Shown here piece after piece: positions 15,935 to 24,766 of a stretch of 64,000 nt of DNA (position 1 is its first letter; each line of letters begins with the position of its first letter). The DNA is from JALZOC01 sp031361295 (lineage in GTDB: Bacteria; Acidobacteriota; Vicinamibacteria; Vicinamibacterales; 2-12-FULL-66-21). The notes under the pieces are model-generated. The model made no database searches and had not been told where the DNA came from. It worked only from the letters and a program-made list of their open reading frames with translations. Both the position numbers and the translations under genes were made by a program. The stretch covers positions 1 to 64,000 of the forward strand of contig JANMCN010000036.1 in assembly GCA_031361295.1 (NCBI GenBank). The letters run 5' to 3'.

Positions 15935-18568
15935 ATGCCTGGACCCCGTCGTTCCGCCGCGCGCTGGCTCCTGCTGCTCCTCGTCGGCTTCTGTCGGGCG
16001 GACATCGCGGCCCGGCAGCCGGCGACGCGGGACGGGATTGCCCCGCTCGTTCGGCAGCTCGAGCACGCGGCCGCAGCCGCCGATGCCCCGGGCATCCTGG
16101 CGCTGGGGGCCGCGTCAATCAGCCGTCCGAGCTTCGAGGAATTCGCACGGTCGATCACCACGCCGGCCCCGACCCGGCTCCTCCTGACCGAGCGCGATCG
16201 TGCACCTCTCGAAGGCGGCGGACAGCGCCTGATTGTCGAAGTGTTCAGCGAGCACGGCATCGAAGCGCGCCTGGGCACCTGGCGCGTCGACGTCCGGCCC
16301 GGCGCCGCGGCAGCGGACGCGTGGCACATCGCCGCCGTCAGCCGGCTGTCCATCGTCACCGGGCTGTACCGCCTGTCGCTCAACCCCGCCAAACAGTACG
16401 AGATTCACAACCTCACGGTGCACGCGCCCGACCTCGTCGTCGAAATGACGTCCGGACGCGCATTCGTCGCAGAAACCAGTGAAGGGCCGACCGCGCTCGT
16501 GCTGCTCGGGCGTGGACGCATGCAGTTCACCCCGCCGGATCCCGCCGAGCGCACGCAGATCAAGATTTTCGGAGGAGCCGAATCGCTCGCGGTCGATATC
16601 GACACCGCGTTCATCCGGCTCTATCCCGGTGAGTTCGCTTCACGCGTGGATGGAGGGGCGCTCCGTCCCTGCGCGGTGGACCCGGCCAACCTCCGCGCCG
16701 CGACGGCGATCTTCAACGCGCACGTCGGCCAGTCGCTGCAGGTGGACCTGAGCGATCTGAGCCACGATCGCTGGTCGCTTCTGCCTTCCCCGGGCGATTT
16801 CATCGGAGAACTGCATTCCAGGAAGTACGGCACCCTCACGTATACGCGGTCGGGCAGCGAAGCGGAAGACATCACGTTGTTCGATCGCAAGCAGCGCCGC
16901 AACATTTCCGTCTACGCGTCGCCGGAAAAACTCGCACGCCGGGGCCGCTCGTTCAGTGAAGACAGCACCCTCGACTACGACGTCCTCGCGTATGACATCG
17001 ACGCGGAGTTCATTCCCGAGCGCGGCACGGTGGAGGGGCGCGCGACAATCACGCTCCGGATGCTGGCGGAGAGCGCCTCCCTGACCTTCCGCCTGGCCGA
17101 CACGTTGTCGGTTCGAGGCATCTATTCCCCCGCGTACGGCCGTCTCCTGCATCTGCGGGTGGTCGGGCAGAACAGCGTGATCGTGAACCTGCCGGCGGTG
17201 CTGAAGCCGGGGACCGAGCTCTCGTTGAGCGTCGTGTACGGCGGACGAATCGCTCCGCAGGTGTTCGATCGGGAAGCCATCCAGGCCGGCGCGGACACGC
17301 ACGAACCCGTCGTCGTGCCGATCGAGCAGCGGTGGCTCTTCAGCAACCGGAGCTACTGGTATCCGCAATCGACGGTCACCGACTATGCCAGCGCACGGCT
17401 GAGGATCACCGTTCCGAGCGACTACGAGGTGGTGGCAACGGGAGATCCCCTGGCCGTGCCGGCGCTGCCGGGAGGCCTCCCCGGCGTGGAGACGTCGAAG
17501 CGCCGCAAGTCGTTCGTGTTCGAGGCCCGTGAGCCGTGCCGGTACCTGGCGCTCGTCATCAGCCGGCTCGACCCGATCACCACGTCACGCATAGTGGCGG
17601 GCGGGCGCAGTGTCGTGCTGTATGTCCGGAGCAGCCCACGGCAGGAGGGGCGCGTCCGCGACCTGGCCCAGAAGGCTGCCGGGGTGTTCACGTTCTACGC
17701 GTCTCTCGTCGGCGACGCACCCTACCCGAGCTTCACGCTGGCCGCCATCGAAAGCGATCGGCCCGGCGGCCACAGCCCGCCGTATTTTGCGCTGCTCAAC
17801 CAGGTGGTCGTCGGGTCCACGTTCGTGTGGCGGAGCGATCCCGTCAGCTTCGACAATTACCCGACCTTCTTCCTTGCTCATGAACTGGCGCACCAGTGGT
17901 GGGGCCACGCAGTGGGCTGGAAGAATTACCACGAGCAGTGGATCAGCGAAGGCTTTGCCCAGTACTTCGCCGCGCTCTATGCCGAGAGGGATCTCGACCC
18001 TGGCGTGCTGACCAACGTGCTGCGGCAGATGCGACGGACCGCGATCGCCGCCTCGAACCAGGGCCCGGTGTACCTCGGCTACCGCCTGGGACATATCCGT
18101 GCCGACGAGCGCGTGTTCCGTTCGATTATTTACAACAAGGCCGCCATGGTCCTCCACATGCTCCGCCGGTTCGTGGGCGACGAGGCTTTTTTCGCGGGCC
18201 TGCGCAGGTTCTACGAGGACTGGAAGTTCAAGAAGGCGGGCACCGACGACTTCCGGGCCGCGATGGAGAAGGCCAGCGGTCGCGATCTGAACCGTTTCTT
18301 CGAGACCTGGATCTACGGGACGGCCATCCCGAAAGTGAAATTCAGCGCGCACACGAACGCCGGCTCCGCGCTGATCCGGTTCGAGCAGCACGGAGAGCCG
18401 GTCGATGTGCCGATCACGGTCACCATCGACTATCAGGCCGGCGCGCCCGACCAGGTCGTCGTCGCGCTGGCCGACAGGATTACCGAACGGACGCTGCCGC
18501 TCCGGGGGGCCGTCCGTTCCATCACGGCGAACGCCGACAACGGCGCGCTGGTCGAGATTCTGAAGTGA
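15935..18568 (+). CDS. secreted M1-family (aminopeptidase N-like) metallopeptidase
   Basis: 877 residues with an N-terminal signal peptide (WLLLLLVGFC). The first 350 residues are a poorly conserved beta-rich region; residues about 360-530 match the M1 N-terminal saddle; the catalytic domain carries the gluzincin motif H649-E650-x-x-H653 (HELAHQWW) with the third zinc ligand Glu672 in WISEGFAQY. The usual GAMEN exopeptidase motif is not clear: GGHSPPYFALLNQ occupies that position, so exopeptidase specificity is uncertain. The TETTL-like C-terminus is short. GGAGG precedes the ATG with a TAAGAT hexamer just upstream. It is followed by the NuoG-like gene after 100 bp. Confidence 0.85.
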   Translation: MPGPRRSAARWLLLLLVGFCRADIAARQPATRDGIAPLVRQLEHAAAAADAPGILALGAASISRPSFEEFARSITTPAPTRLLLTERDRAPLEGGGQRLIVEVFSEHGIEARLGTWRVDVRPGAAAADAWHIAAVSRLSIVTGLYRLSLNPAKQYEIHNLTVHAPDLVVEMTSGRAFVAETSEGPTALVLLGRGRMQFTPPDPAERTQIKIFGGAESLAVDIDTAFIRLYPGEFASRVDGGALRPCAVDPANLRAATAIFNAHVGQSLQVDLSDLSHDRWSLLPSPGDFIGELHSRKYGTLTYTRSGSEAEDITLFDRKQRRNISVYASPEKLARRGRSFSEDSTLDYDVLAYDIDAEFIPERGTVEGRATITLRMLAESASLTFRLADTLSVRGIYSPAYGRLLHLRVVGQNSVIVNLPAVLKPGTELSLSVVYGGRIAPQVFDREAIQAGADTHEPVVVPIEQRWLFSNRSYWYPQSTVTDYASARLRITVPSDYEVVATGDPLAVPALPGGLPGVETSKRRKSFVFEAREPCRYLALVISRLDPITTSRIVAGGRSVVLYVRSSPRQEGRVRDLAQKAAGVFTFYASLVGDAPYPSFTLAAIESDRPGGHSPPYFALLNQVVVGSTFVWRSDPVSFDNYPTFFLAHELAHQWWGHAVGWKNYHEQWISEGFAQYFAALYAERDLDPGVLTNVLRQMRRTAIAASNQGPVYLGYRLGHIRADERVFRSIIYNKAAMVLHMLRRFVGDEAFFAGLRRFYEDWKFKKAGTDDFRAAMEKASGRDLNRFFETWIYGTAIPKVKFSAHTNAGSALIRFEQHGEPVDVPITVTIDYQAGAPDQVVVALADRITERTLPLRGAVRSITANADNGALVEILK

Positions 18569-18654
18569 CGGGAATTGCGGATTCCAGAGTCTTCGCGTTT
18601 TGACCGAAAACATCGAACCAGACCGGAAATTCGAACCCCAAATCCTAAAACTTA

Positions 18655-18660
18655 TACAAT
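18655..18660 (+). promoter_or_regulatory. -10 element TACAAT, predicted leaderless start
   Basis: TACAAT ends 8 nt before the ATG at 18669, in an A/T-rich stretch unusual for this genome; no Shine-Dalgarno is present. Confidence 0.45.
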
Positions 18661-18668
18661 TGGATCTT

Positions 18669-20465
18669 ATGGACACCGTCAATGTGACGATAGACGGCCG
18701 GCAGGTCGCGGTCGAGAAGGGCAAGACCGTTCTCCAGGCGGCCATCGAGAGCGGCATCAGGATTCCCTATTACTGTTACCACCCCGGCCTCGGCATTGAC
18801 GGCTCCTGCCGTGTTTGTATCGTCAAGATCGAGAAGATGCCGAAGCTGCAGACGTCGTGCTCGACGACCGTGGCCGAGGGGATGGTCGTCTCCACCGGGA
18901 CGCCCGACGTCGTCGAGGCGCGCGCCAGCGTGTTCGAGTTCCTGCTGATCAATCACCCGCTCGACTGCCCGGTGTGCGACAAGGGCGGCGAGTGTCCGCT
19001 GCAGGATTTCTCCTACAGCTTCGGACCGAACGAGAGCCGGATGGAGTTTCCGCGGCGGGTATTCGACGGCGAAGGGGTGCGCGCCGACGTGGACTTCGGA
19101 CCCACGCTGATGCTGAACCGGAACCGGTGCATCCTCTGCACGCGGTGCGTCCGGTTCATGCGAGAGGTCGACACCGACGCGCAGATCACCATTGCGGACC
19201 GCGGGTACGGCAGCGAAATCGCCACATTCCAGGAGGAGGGCGTCCACTCGCTGCTGTCGGGCAACCTGATGGATGTCTGCCCGGTGGGAGCAATCACGAC
19301 CCGCGATTATCGCTTCAAGTCGCGCCCATGGGACAACCCCGAGGCCGTTGACACGATCTGCACGCTCTGTGAGAAGGGCTGCAATACCACCGCGTGGATC
19401 AAGGCTAAGCCGGAATGGGCCAAGGGCGCGCAGCTCATCCGGACCACGCCGCGTTTCAACCCGGACGTGAACGACTACTGGATGTGCGACATCGGCCGGT
19501 TCGATTACCGGTGGATCGAAGGAGATGAGCGGCTCCAGCGTCCGTTGCTGCGGACCGACGCGGGCGTGCTCGAACCCTCCGACTGGACCAGCGCGCTCTC
19601 GAAAATGGCGGCCCGGATCACGGCGGCGGGCGGGCCCTCCGCCCTCAGGTTCCTCGTGTCCGCCCACGCGTCGCTCGAGGAGCTGTACCTCATCGGCCGG
19701 CTCGGTGGCGCCTTCGGTCTTCCGGAGAACGGCGTGGCGATCAGCTGGCGGTACCGTGAGAAACCCCAGCCGCCGCGCGCGAAGTTCAAGATTTCCCCCG
19801 TCGATGCGCCGAACGTGAACGGGGCGCGGGACCTCGGATTCCCCGTCAAGGCGTCCGCGAAGGGCGAAGCGGACATCGCCGCGTTCCGCGAGGACGTGGA
19901 AGCTGGACGCGTGCAGGCGCTGCACGTCTTCGATCCCGGCCCGGACGGCTACATGGGCGATGTGTCGTGGGTCATCGAAGCGCGGCGCAGCGGGAAGCTG
20001 CCGCTGCTCATCGTCCAGGGCGTGCTGATGACCGCCCTGGCGCAGGCTGCCGACGTCGTGCTTCCCGGGGCCGCGTGGGTGGAAAAGGACGGCGCCTACG
20101 TGAATGAGCAGGGCCGCCTTCAGGCGGGCGCCCGGGTGATCGGTCCGCCGGCCGATGCACAGGAAGACTGGCAGGTGTTCGTGAACATCGGGCTCGCACT
20201 CGGTGCAGGGCTCACTTACACGAGCAGCGCGGCCGTCCGCAGCGACCTTGCGACGGCGATGGCCGACAACGAGCGCTATGCGGCGCTGGCCCAGCTCGCG
20301 TTCGCCCGGCCGGTCTCGGCGAAGCACTGGCTGCAGGCCTCGAATCCCTCAGAGCGATGGAAGTGGGACGTCATGTTCCAGGATCTGCCTCCGGTGAAGT
20401 TCGCAGCGAAGCCGGTGCCGACCTCCTGGTTCAACGGCCTGCCGGTCACCACGAAAACCGAGTAA
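18669..20465 (+). CDS. NuoG-like NADH-quinone oxidoreductase iron-sulfur subunit, without other nuo genes nearby
   Basis: 598 residues. N-terminal [2Fe-2S] ferredoxin domain with Cys36, 47, 50 and 64; His-Cys3 [4Fe-4S] site H96/C100/C103/C109 in NHPLDCPVCDKGGECPLQ; a second [4Fe-4S] site C154/C157/C160 plus C204; a further CxxCxxxC set C231/C234/C238 with C273 opening the molybdopterin-oxidoreductase-like domain, which is shortened to about 330 residues (E. coli NuoG has about 900 in total). In complex I this subunit passes electrons from NuoEF to the membrane arm. No nuo neighbour exists here, so it may serve a split complex I or another NAD(P)H dehydrogenase. The ATG at 18669 fits both the ferredoxin start and the -10 element; the frame is open upstream. 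Confidence 0.85.
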   Translation: MDTVNVTIDGRQVAVEKGKTVLQAAIESGIRIPYYCYHPGLGIDGSCRVCIVKIEKMPKLQTSCSTTVAEGMVVSTGTPDVVEARASVFEFLLINHPLDCPVCDKGGECPLQDFSYSFGPNESRMEFPRRVFDGEGVRADVDFGPTLMLNRNRCILCTRCVRFMREVDTDAQITIADRGYGSEIATFQEEGVHSLLSGNLMDVCPVGAITTRDYRFKSRPWDNPEAVDTICTLCEKGCNTTAWIKAKPEWAKGAQLIRTTPRFNPDVNDYWMCDIGRFDYRWIEGDERLQRPLLRTDAGVLEPSDWTSALSKMAARITAAGGPSALRFLVSAHASLEELYLIGRLGGAFGLPENGVAISWRYREKPQPPRAKFKISPVDAPNVNGARDLGFPVKASAKGEADIAAFREDVEAGRVQALHVFDPGPDGYMGDVSWVIEARRSGKLPLLIVQGVLMTALAQAADVVLPGAAWVEKDGAYVNEQGRLQAGARVIGPPADAQEDWQVFVNIGLALGAGLTYTSSAAVRSDLATAMADNERYAALAQLAFARPVSAKHWLQASNPSERWKWDVMFQDLPPVKFAAKPVPTSWFNGLPVTTKTE

Positions 20466-20516
20466 ACCGTCGCGGGTCCGCTCGGCGGCTTGCGGGTGAG
20501 TCCCGGGTTTCGAGCG

Positions 20517-21173
20517 CTATTCGACCACGTTGATCAAGTCGACTATGGCGGTATGCCCTTTCGCGGCGGCTCGTGACAGGGGTGTCCGGTCCTCGGCATC
20601 GACCACGTGCGCGTCGGCGCCCCGTGCGAACAGCGCCCGTGCGACGGGTACATACCCCGCTTCGGCCGCGATATGGAAGGGTGTGTGGCCTCCCGCGTCG
20701 GCGACGTTCACCTCGGCGGCAGCCTCGATGAGCCGCAGCGACACGTCGACGTGCCCTCCGGCGACGGCGGCGTGGAGCGGGGTGTTGCGAAGCGCGTTGC
20801 GGGAGACGACGTTCAGGTCGGCTCCGGCGGCCATCAACCGTTCCACAGCCGCCTTCCGGCCGAAGAAGGCGGCGAGGTGCAGCGGCGTCCACCCGTCGTA
20901 GGAATAGGTATTGATCCCTGCGGCGGGCGGCGCCAGGAACGGCTCGAGGGTGTCCATCTGTCCGAGCGCGGCGGCCGCGAAGATGTCGAGCGGCGCCCCC
21001 GCCGCGACGAGCCAGTCGGCCGCCGCCGCCTGCTTGTGGTACAGCGCGGCCATCAGCGGCGTTTCACCTGAGGCGGCCCGAACGGCGATCAGGCCCGGGT
21101 CCGCGGCCAGGAGACGTTGCAGTGCCGCGACGTCGCCGCTCCTGGCGGCGTTGAGAAACTCGTCTGTCTTCAT
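20517..21173 (-). CDS. ankyrin-repeat protein
   Basis: 218 residues made of about six ankyrin repeats, the clearest being DGWTPLHLAAFFGRKAAVERL, NTPLHAAVAGGHVDVSLRLI, GHTPFHIAAEAGYVPVARAL and RTPLSRAAAKGHTAIVDLI. There is no signal peptide, so it is probably a cytoplasmic protein-binding scaffold. Its ATG overlaps the stop of the diacylglycerol-kinase-like gene as ATGA, suggesting coupled expression. It converges with the NuoG-like gene. Partner unknown. Confidence 0.85.
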   Translation of the reverse strand: MKTDEFLNAARSGDVAALQRLLAADPGLIAVRAASGETPLMAALYHKQAAAADWLVAAGAPLDIFAAAALGQMDTLEPFLAPPAAGINTYSYDGWTPLHLAAFFGRKAAVERLMAAGADLNVVSRNALRNTPLHAAVAGGHVDVSLRLIEAAAEVNVADAGGHTPFHIAAEAGYVPVARALFARGADAHVVDAEDRTPLSRAAAKGHTAIVDLINVVE

Positions 21174-22081
21174 TTCGAGAGTCTTTCTGCGGCCTGCGCG
21201 GTCCGCACTTTCAGCGCGCCAGGAAGAATCCGCACGTCGACGCGTCCTTCCGCGACACCCGGTTCACCGTCCACGTGGAACTCGATCGGTCCCTCTGCGT
21301 CGATCGACGCGCACGTCACGCGGACCGTGCGCACTCTCGGCGCACGGTGCGCGGTGCCGGTCACGAGGTGCCGGGCGTGCCAGAAGCGGGCCATGACCGA
21401 ACGTTCCTCGACGATCGTGGCGTCCAGCAGGCCGTCGTCCAGCTCGGCGCCAGGCGCGATGCGGGCACCCAGCCCGTACTCGCGGCCGTTCGCGAACGCA
21501 ATGAGCAGGGCACGAACCGCGCACGGATCACCGTCGAGGTGCAGGCGATAGTCGACCGCACCGTAGCGCCACCCTTCGCGGACGCCCAGAAGGAGGTACG
21601 GCCACGCGCCGCGCTTCCCGGCGGGGCGGAGATTGAAGTGGCGGGCCACGCGCGCGTCGAATCCCACGCCGGCGATGTTGAAGAAGGGGCGCCCTGCCAT
21701 GGTGCCGGCGTCGATGGTGCGCGTTCGCCCATCCAGGGCCTCAGCGAGGGCGGCACGCGGATCATGCGGTACACCAAGCGCGCCGGCGAGCCCGTTCCCT
21801 GAACCGGCGCGAACGAGCCCGATCGCGGTATCCGAGTGCAGCACTCCACTGCCCGCTTCGTTCATGGTGCCGTCACCTCCCCAGACGATGACGAGCGGCG
21901 CTCCGGCGGCGGCGCTCGCCGCGGCGAGATCGCGCGCGTGACCGACGCGCTCGGTCACGTGAATCGCCGCGCGCAGACCCCGACGCTCCAGCTCGCTCCT
22001 CACGAGCGCGATGCGACGCGCACCGGCGGCAGCATCCGCGCCGGCGCCCGAAATCGGATTGATGATCGCGACGATCGACAT
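21170..22081 (-). CDS. diacylglycerol kinase catalytic-domain protein (DgkB/YegS-like)
   Basis: 303 residues of the lipid/diacylglycerol kinase family: AIINPISGAGAD at the start, VWGGDGTMNEAGSGVL (GGDGT nucleotide site, about residue 71), IGLVRAGSGNGLAGALG, then FFNIAGVGFDARV and the C-terminal IEFHVDGEPG. The family phosphorylates diacylglycerol or related lipids, recycling it into phospholipid; other members act on sphingosine-type lipids. ATG 22081 is chosen because the first beta strand begins directly after it. It shares a divergent promoter region with the membrane sensor gene at 22150 and is coupled to the ankyrin gene. Confidence 0.87.
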   Translation of the reverse strand: MSIVAIINPISGAGADAAAGARRIALVRSELERRGLRAAIHVTERVGHARDLAAASAAAGAPLVIVWGGDGTMNEAGSGVLHSDTAIGLVRAGSGNGLAGALGVPHDPRAALAEALDGRTRTIDAGTMAGRPFFNIAGVGFDARVARHFNLRPAGKRGAWPYLLLGVREGWRYGAVDYRLHLDGDPCAVRALLIAFANGREYGLGARIAPGAELDDGLLDATIVEERSVMARFWHARHLVTGTAHRAPRVRTVRVTCASIDAEGPIEFHVDGEPGVAEGRVDVRILPGALKVRTAQAAERLSK

Positions 22082-22114
22082 GAACTTTGAAGGCCTCTGA
22101 CGCGGGAACCTTGC

Positions 22115-22121
22115 TATAGTA
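22115..22121. promoter_or_regulatory. overlapping divergent -10 elements (TATAGT / TACTAT)
   Basis: The near-palindrome TATAGTA offers TATAGT to the plus-strand gene at 22150 and TACTAT to the minus-strand gene starting at 22081, with predicted leaders of about 20-30 nt on each side. The plus gene also has GGAGG 4 nt before its ATG. Confidence 0.4.
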
Positions 22122-22149
22122 ACGTCCAACATCGCGTTGTGGAGGTTGC

Positions 22150-23508
22150 ATGAAAAGCCTGGCGTGGCGCCTGACGCTCCTGGGTTTGTTCGTCGCGGCA
22201 GCAGGCGTGGCGGCTTACTACGCGTGGACGGGATCGTCGCGCACGCGGCAGGATGCCCACGCCCTCAGCGCCTTCGAGACGTCGATTGTTGCGGCCGAGC
22301 GGGACGTTCTCGACCTGCGAGGCGCCCAGCAGGGTTACGTGGCCGCCGGACAAGGCGATCAGTTCTGGGCGTCGAAAGTGGACGCCGGCGTTGCGAGGCT
22401 TCGAGAAAGCCTGATCGCCCTTCGCGCGCAGGCCACCGGCTCGCAGGCGCAGTCCGCGCTCGATTCCGCGTCGAGCGCGATCCAGGATTTCGAGCAGATG
22501 GACCACCGTGCGCGCGAGTACGCGCGAAGCGGCCAGAAACTCCTCGCCTCCGATCTGATTTTTGCCAACGGCTATGAACTGACGGCGGCGGCCTCCTCGG
22601 CTCTCGAAGACGCACGCCTCGCCGAGCGGCTCCCGTACGAGACGAGCACAGCCGCCCTGGAACGACGTCGGCTCGAAGCCGCCGGCGCCGCGGTGGGTGT
22701 GGGGCTCGTCGTCATCCTGCTGCTCGTCCCGACGGGCGTGGAACAGGCCGCGAGTCCCGAGATCGCCGCGCAGGCGAGCCCGCGGTTCGACAGGGCTCGT
22801 GGGCCGGAGCAGCCCGCGACGGCCTCGACGGTCGATGAGGAATGGTCCGCGGCCAGAGTCGTGCCGAATCAGGCCGCACAGCGCACGACCGCGTCCGCGG
22901 GTCAGACCTCGCGCACACGCGCGACGGCAACGGTCGCGCCAGGCGCTCGAAAATCGATCGCGGAACCGGCAGCGCGGGACGCGGCTGGGCCCGGCGCGGC
23001 ACCGCCCGTCGTCGTACCGCCTGGGCCTGCGATCGACCTCACTGGCGTTGCCGCGCTCTGCTCGGATCTCGCGCGCGTCGTCGACACCTATGCCCTTCCC
23101 GCCATCCTCGAGCGCGCGGCGGCCGTCCTCGACGCCCCGGGTATCGTGCTGTGGATCGCGGACCCGGACGGCCAGGAACTGAGTCCGATTGTGACGCACG
23201 GTTATCCGCCGCAGCTGGTGTCGCGCCTCGGCACGATCCTGCGCGATGCCGAAAACGCCACGGCTTCCGCGTTCAGGACATCACTGCTCCAGACAGTGCG
23301 GACGGATTCGGTCTCGAATGGCGCCATCGCGGCGCCGCTGGTGACGCCCGCGGGGTGTGTCGGCGTGATGGCGGCCGAGGTTCGGCATTCCGGAGAAGCG
23401 GACGCGGCGAAGCGGGCGGTCGCCGCCATAGTGGCAGCGCAGCTCGCGACCCTGGTCGGACCCCCGTCGGCGCGCGGTCACGCGCGAGCGGAAGCCGCCG
23501 GCGCCTGA
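22150..23508 (+). CDS. membrane sensor: four-helix extracytoplasmic domain plus GAF-like domain, no output domain
   Basis: 452 residues. TM1 at about 5-25, a mostly helical periplasmic part (about 30-175, containing ERDVLDLRGAQQGYVAAGQ, typical of CHASE3/4HB-type sensor bundles), TM2 at about 176-193, a disordered Ala/Arg/Pro-rich linker (195-300) and a GAF-like domain (about 300-445: LPAILERAAAVLDAPGIVLWI ... GAIAAPLVTPAGCVGVMAAEV). Histidine kinase, GGDEF or methyl-accepting regions are absent, so the output must go through a partner protein. GGAGG lies 4 nt before the ATG. Divergent from the diacylglycerol-kinase-like gene, convergent with the PDZ gene. Confidence 0.75.
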   Translation: MKSLAWRLTLLGLFVAAAGVAAYYAWTGSSRTRQDAHALSAFETSIVAAERDVLDLRGAQQGYVAAGQGDQFWASKVDAGVARLRESLIALRAQATGSQAQSALDSASSAIQDFEQMDHRAREYARSGQKLLASDLIFANGYELTAAASSALEDARLAERLPYETSTAALERRRLEAAGAAVGVGLVVILLLVPTGVEQAASPEIAAQASPRFDRARGPEQPATASTVDEEWSAARVVPNQAAQRTTASAGQTSRTRATATVAPGARKSIAEPAARDAAGPGAAPPVVVPPGPAIDLTGVAALCSDLARVVDTYALPAILERAAAVLDAPGIVLWIADPDGQELSPIVTHGYPPQLVSRLGTILRDAENATASAFRTSLLQTVRTDSVSNGAIAAPLVTPAGCVGVMAAEVRHSGEADAAKRAVAAIVAAQLATLVGPPSARGHARAEAAGA

Positions 23509-23524
23509 CCGCGGCGACACCGGC

Positions 23525-24430
23525 TCAGAGCACCCTCGCCGCTCCGCGCGCTGCCCGCCGTTCGATCTTGCCCTTCAGCGTCAGCGCTTTTTTCTGGCGC
23601 AGCACGTCTGCCGTGAACTCGTCGCCGTCCTGCAGCCGTTGGATCCGGCTGCGCAGATCCGCCGGGTCCGAGACCTCGGCGCCATTGAACGCGGTCAGCA
23701 CGTCACCGGCCTTAAAACCCGCCGCATGGGCGGCGGAGTTGTCCTCGACGGAGGTGACGAGCACGCCGCGCGAAGCACCGAAGTAGTCAGCCAGCTGGCT
23801 CGTGAGTGCAGACATCCTGATTCCGAGCCCGGTCTGGGCACGCCACGGAAAGTCTTCAAATCCCGGGACGGGGGGCACGGGCGGGAGAGCCGGAGGACGG
23901 GGCGCTGCCGGCGGTGGTGGCGGAGCAAAGGCGAATCCGTCGCCGAACTCCTGCCCAAGATCCCGCAGGACCCGGGCGGTGTCGAGATTTCCCAGCAGGC
24001 GTACGGCGCCGCCCTCACGCAGCTCCACCCCCACGTCCACTCGATCGCTGCCACGCACCAGCAAAGCAGGGACGCGTCGTCCGGCAGGCGTCTCGTCGAC
24101 GAGGCGCGTGAACTGCCGGACGCTTCTCACCCGTTCTCCATCGAACTCGATGATCACGTCACCCTTCCGGATGCCAGCCTTCTCAGCGGGACCACCCGCC
24201 ACGACGTCGTCGATCAGCACTCCGCGTGGGACGGCCGTGCTCTTCGCGCCGTCGCGATCGACTTCGCGGACCGAGACGCCGAGCTCACTGCCGCGTCCCG
24301 CCAGCACGTCGAGCGCGCGCGGCACCCGCTCCGCCCGCACCTGTCCGTGAAGCGCGGGCCCGAGCCCCGCCATGAGCACGACGGCAGCAATCGCCGCCCC
24401 TGATCGGGCGCCTGACTTCCATGATTCCAT
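23525..24430 (-). CDS. exported protein with two PDZ domains, no protease domain
   Basis: 301 residues with a signal peptide (AAIAAVVLMAGLGPALHG). PDZ 1 (about 40-140) contains GVLIDDVVAGGPAEKAGIRKGDVII; a Pro/Ala-rich linker follows (about 170-190); PDZ 2 (about 205-285) contains GVLVTSVEDNSAAHAAGFKAGDVL. This is the tandem-PDZ half of HtrA/DegP-like proteases, but there is no trypsin-like domain in this gene or next to it. It probably binds C-termini or misfolded proteins in the envelope. GGAGG stands 4 nt before the ATG at 24430. Confidence 0.85.
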   Translation of the reverse strand: MESWKSGARSGAAIAAVVLMAGLGPALHGQVRAERVPRALDVLAGRGSELGVSVREVDRDGAKSTAVPRGVLIDDVVAGGPAEKAGIRKGDVIIEFDGERVRSVRQFTRLVDETPAGRRVPALLVRGSDRVDVGVELREGGAVRLLGNLDTARVLRDLGQEFGDGFAFAPPPPPAAPRPPALPPVPPVPGFEDFPWRAQTGLGIRMSALTSQLADYFGASRGVLVTSVEDNSAAHAAGFKAGDVLTAFNGAEVSDPADLRSRIQRLQDGDEFTADVLRQKKALTLKGKIERRAARGAARVL

Positions 24431-24656
24431 ACATCCTCCGAACAACCGGTCGAACCGTCCAACCCGGCCGCTACCGCGGTCGACTCTCCGGCAGGTGAGA
24501 CGAAGCCCTTCCCGAAAAGGTTGAACGTTCGTCCGGCTTCGAGGTCACGGGCGTCCACGGGACAGGACGCGCCCAGGCGATGCGGCCTCGCTTTTGCTCG
24601 ACAAACGCGGCGGGACGGCGCTCGGCCGCAGGCACAGCGTTTGATGGAGCAGTCGT
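24431..24656. other. divergent intergenic region, no gene seen
   Basis: About 225 bp between the PDZ gene and the folded RNA element. The plus frame through it is open but its predicted residues look non-coding (Arg/Ala/Gln-rich, no family). It should contain the promoters for the PDZ gene and for the RNA element. Confidence 0.4.
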
Positions 24657-24751
24657 GTCGCGCGGAATCAACGGGGTGCGTAACTCAGGCAGGCGCTGGC
24701 ATCGCCGCATCCCGCCGTAAGTCAGTCGATTCCGCGCGGCGCTTCTTTTTT
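24657..24751 (+). ncRNA. strongly folded RNA element ending in a U-tract (small RNA or cis-regulatory leader)
   Basis: GTCGCGCGGAATC (24657-24669) pairs with GATTCCGCGCGGC (24728-24740) over 13 bp (one G-U), closing a 58-nt interior in which GGGGTGCG pairs with CGCATCCC over 8 bp and GGCG/CGCC may form the apical hairpin. A run of six T (24746-24751) follows, as in an intrinsic terminator. The element ends 15 nt before the lipoprotein ATG and just before its GGGGAGGG ribosome site. It could be an independent sRNA, a riboswitch/attenuator for the lipoprotein gene, or a protein-binding leader. I do not recognise a known class. Confidence 0.55.
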
Positions 24752-24766
24752 CGGGGAGGGTGTCAC

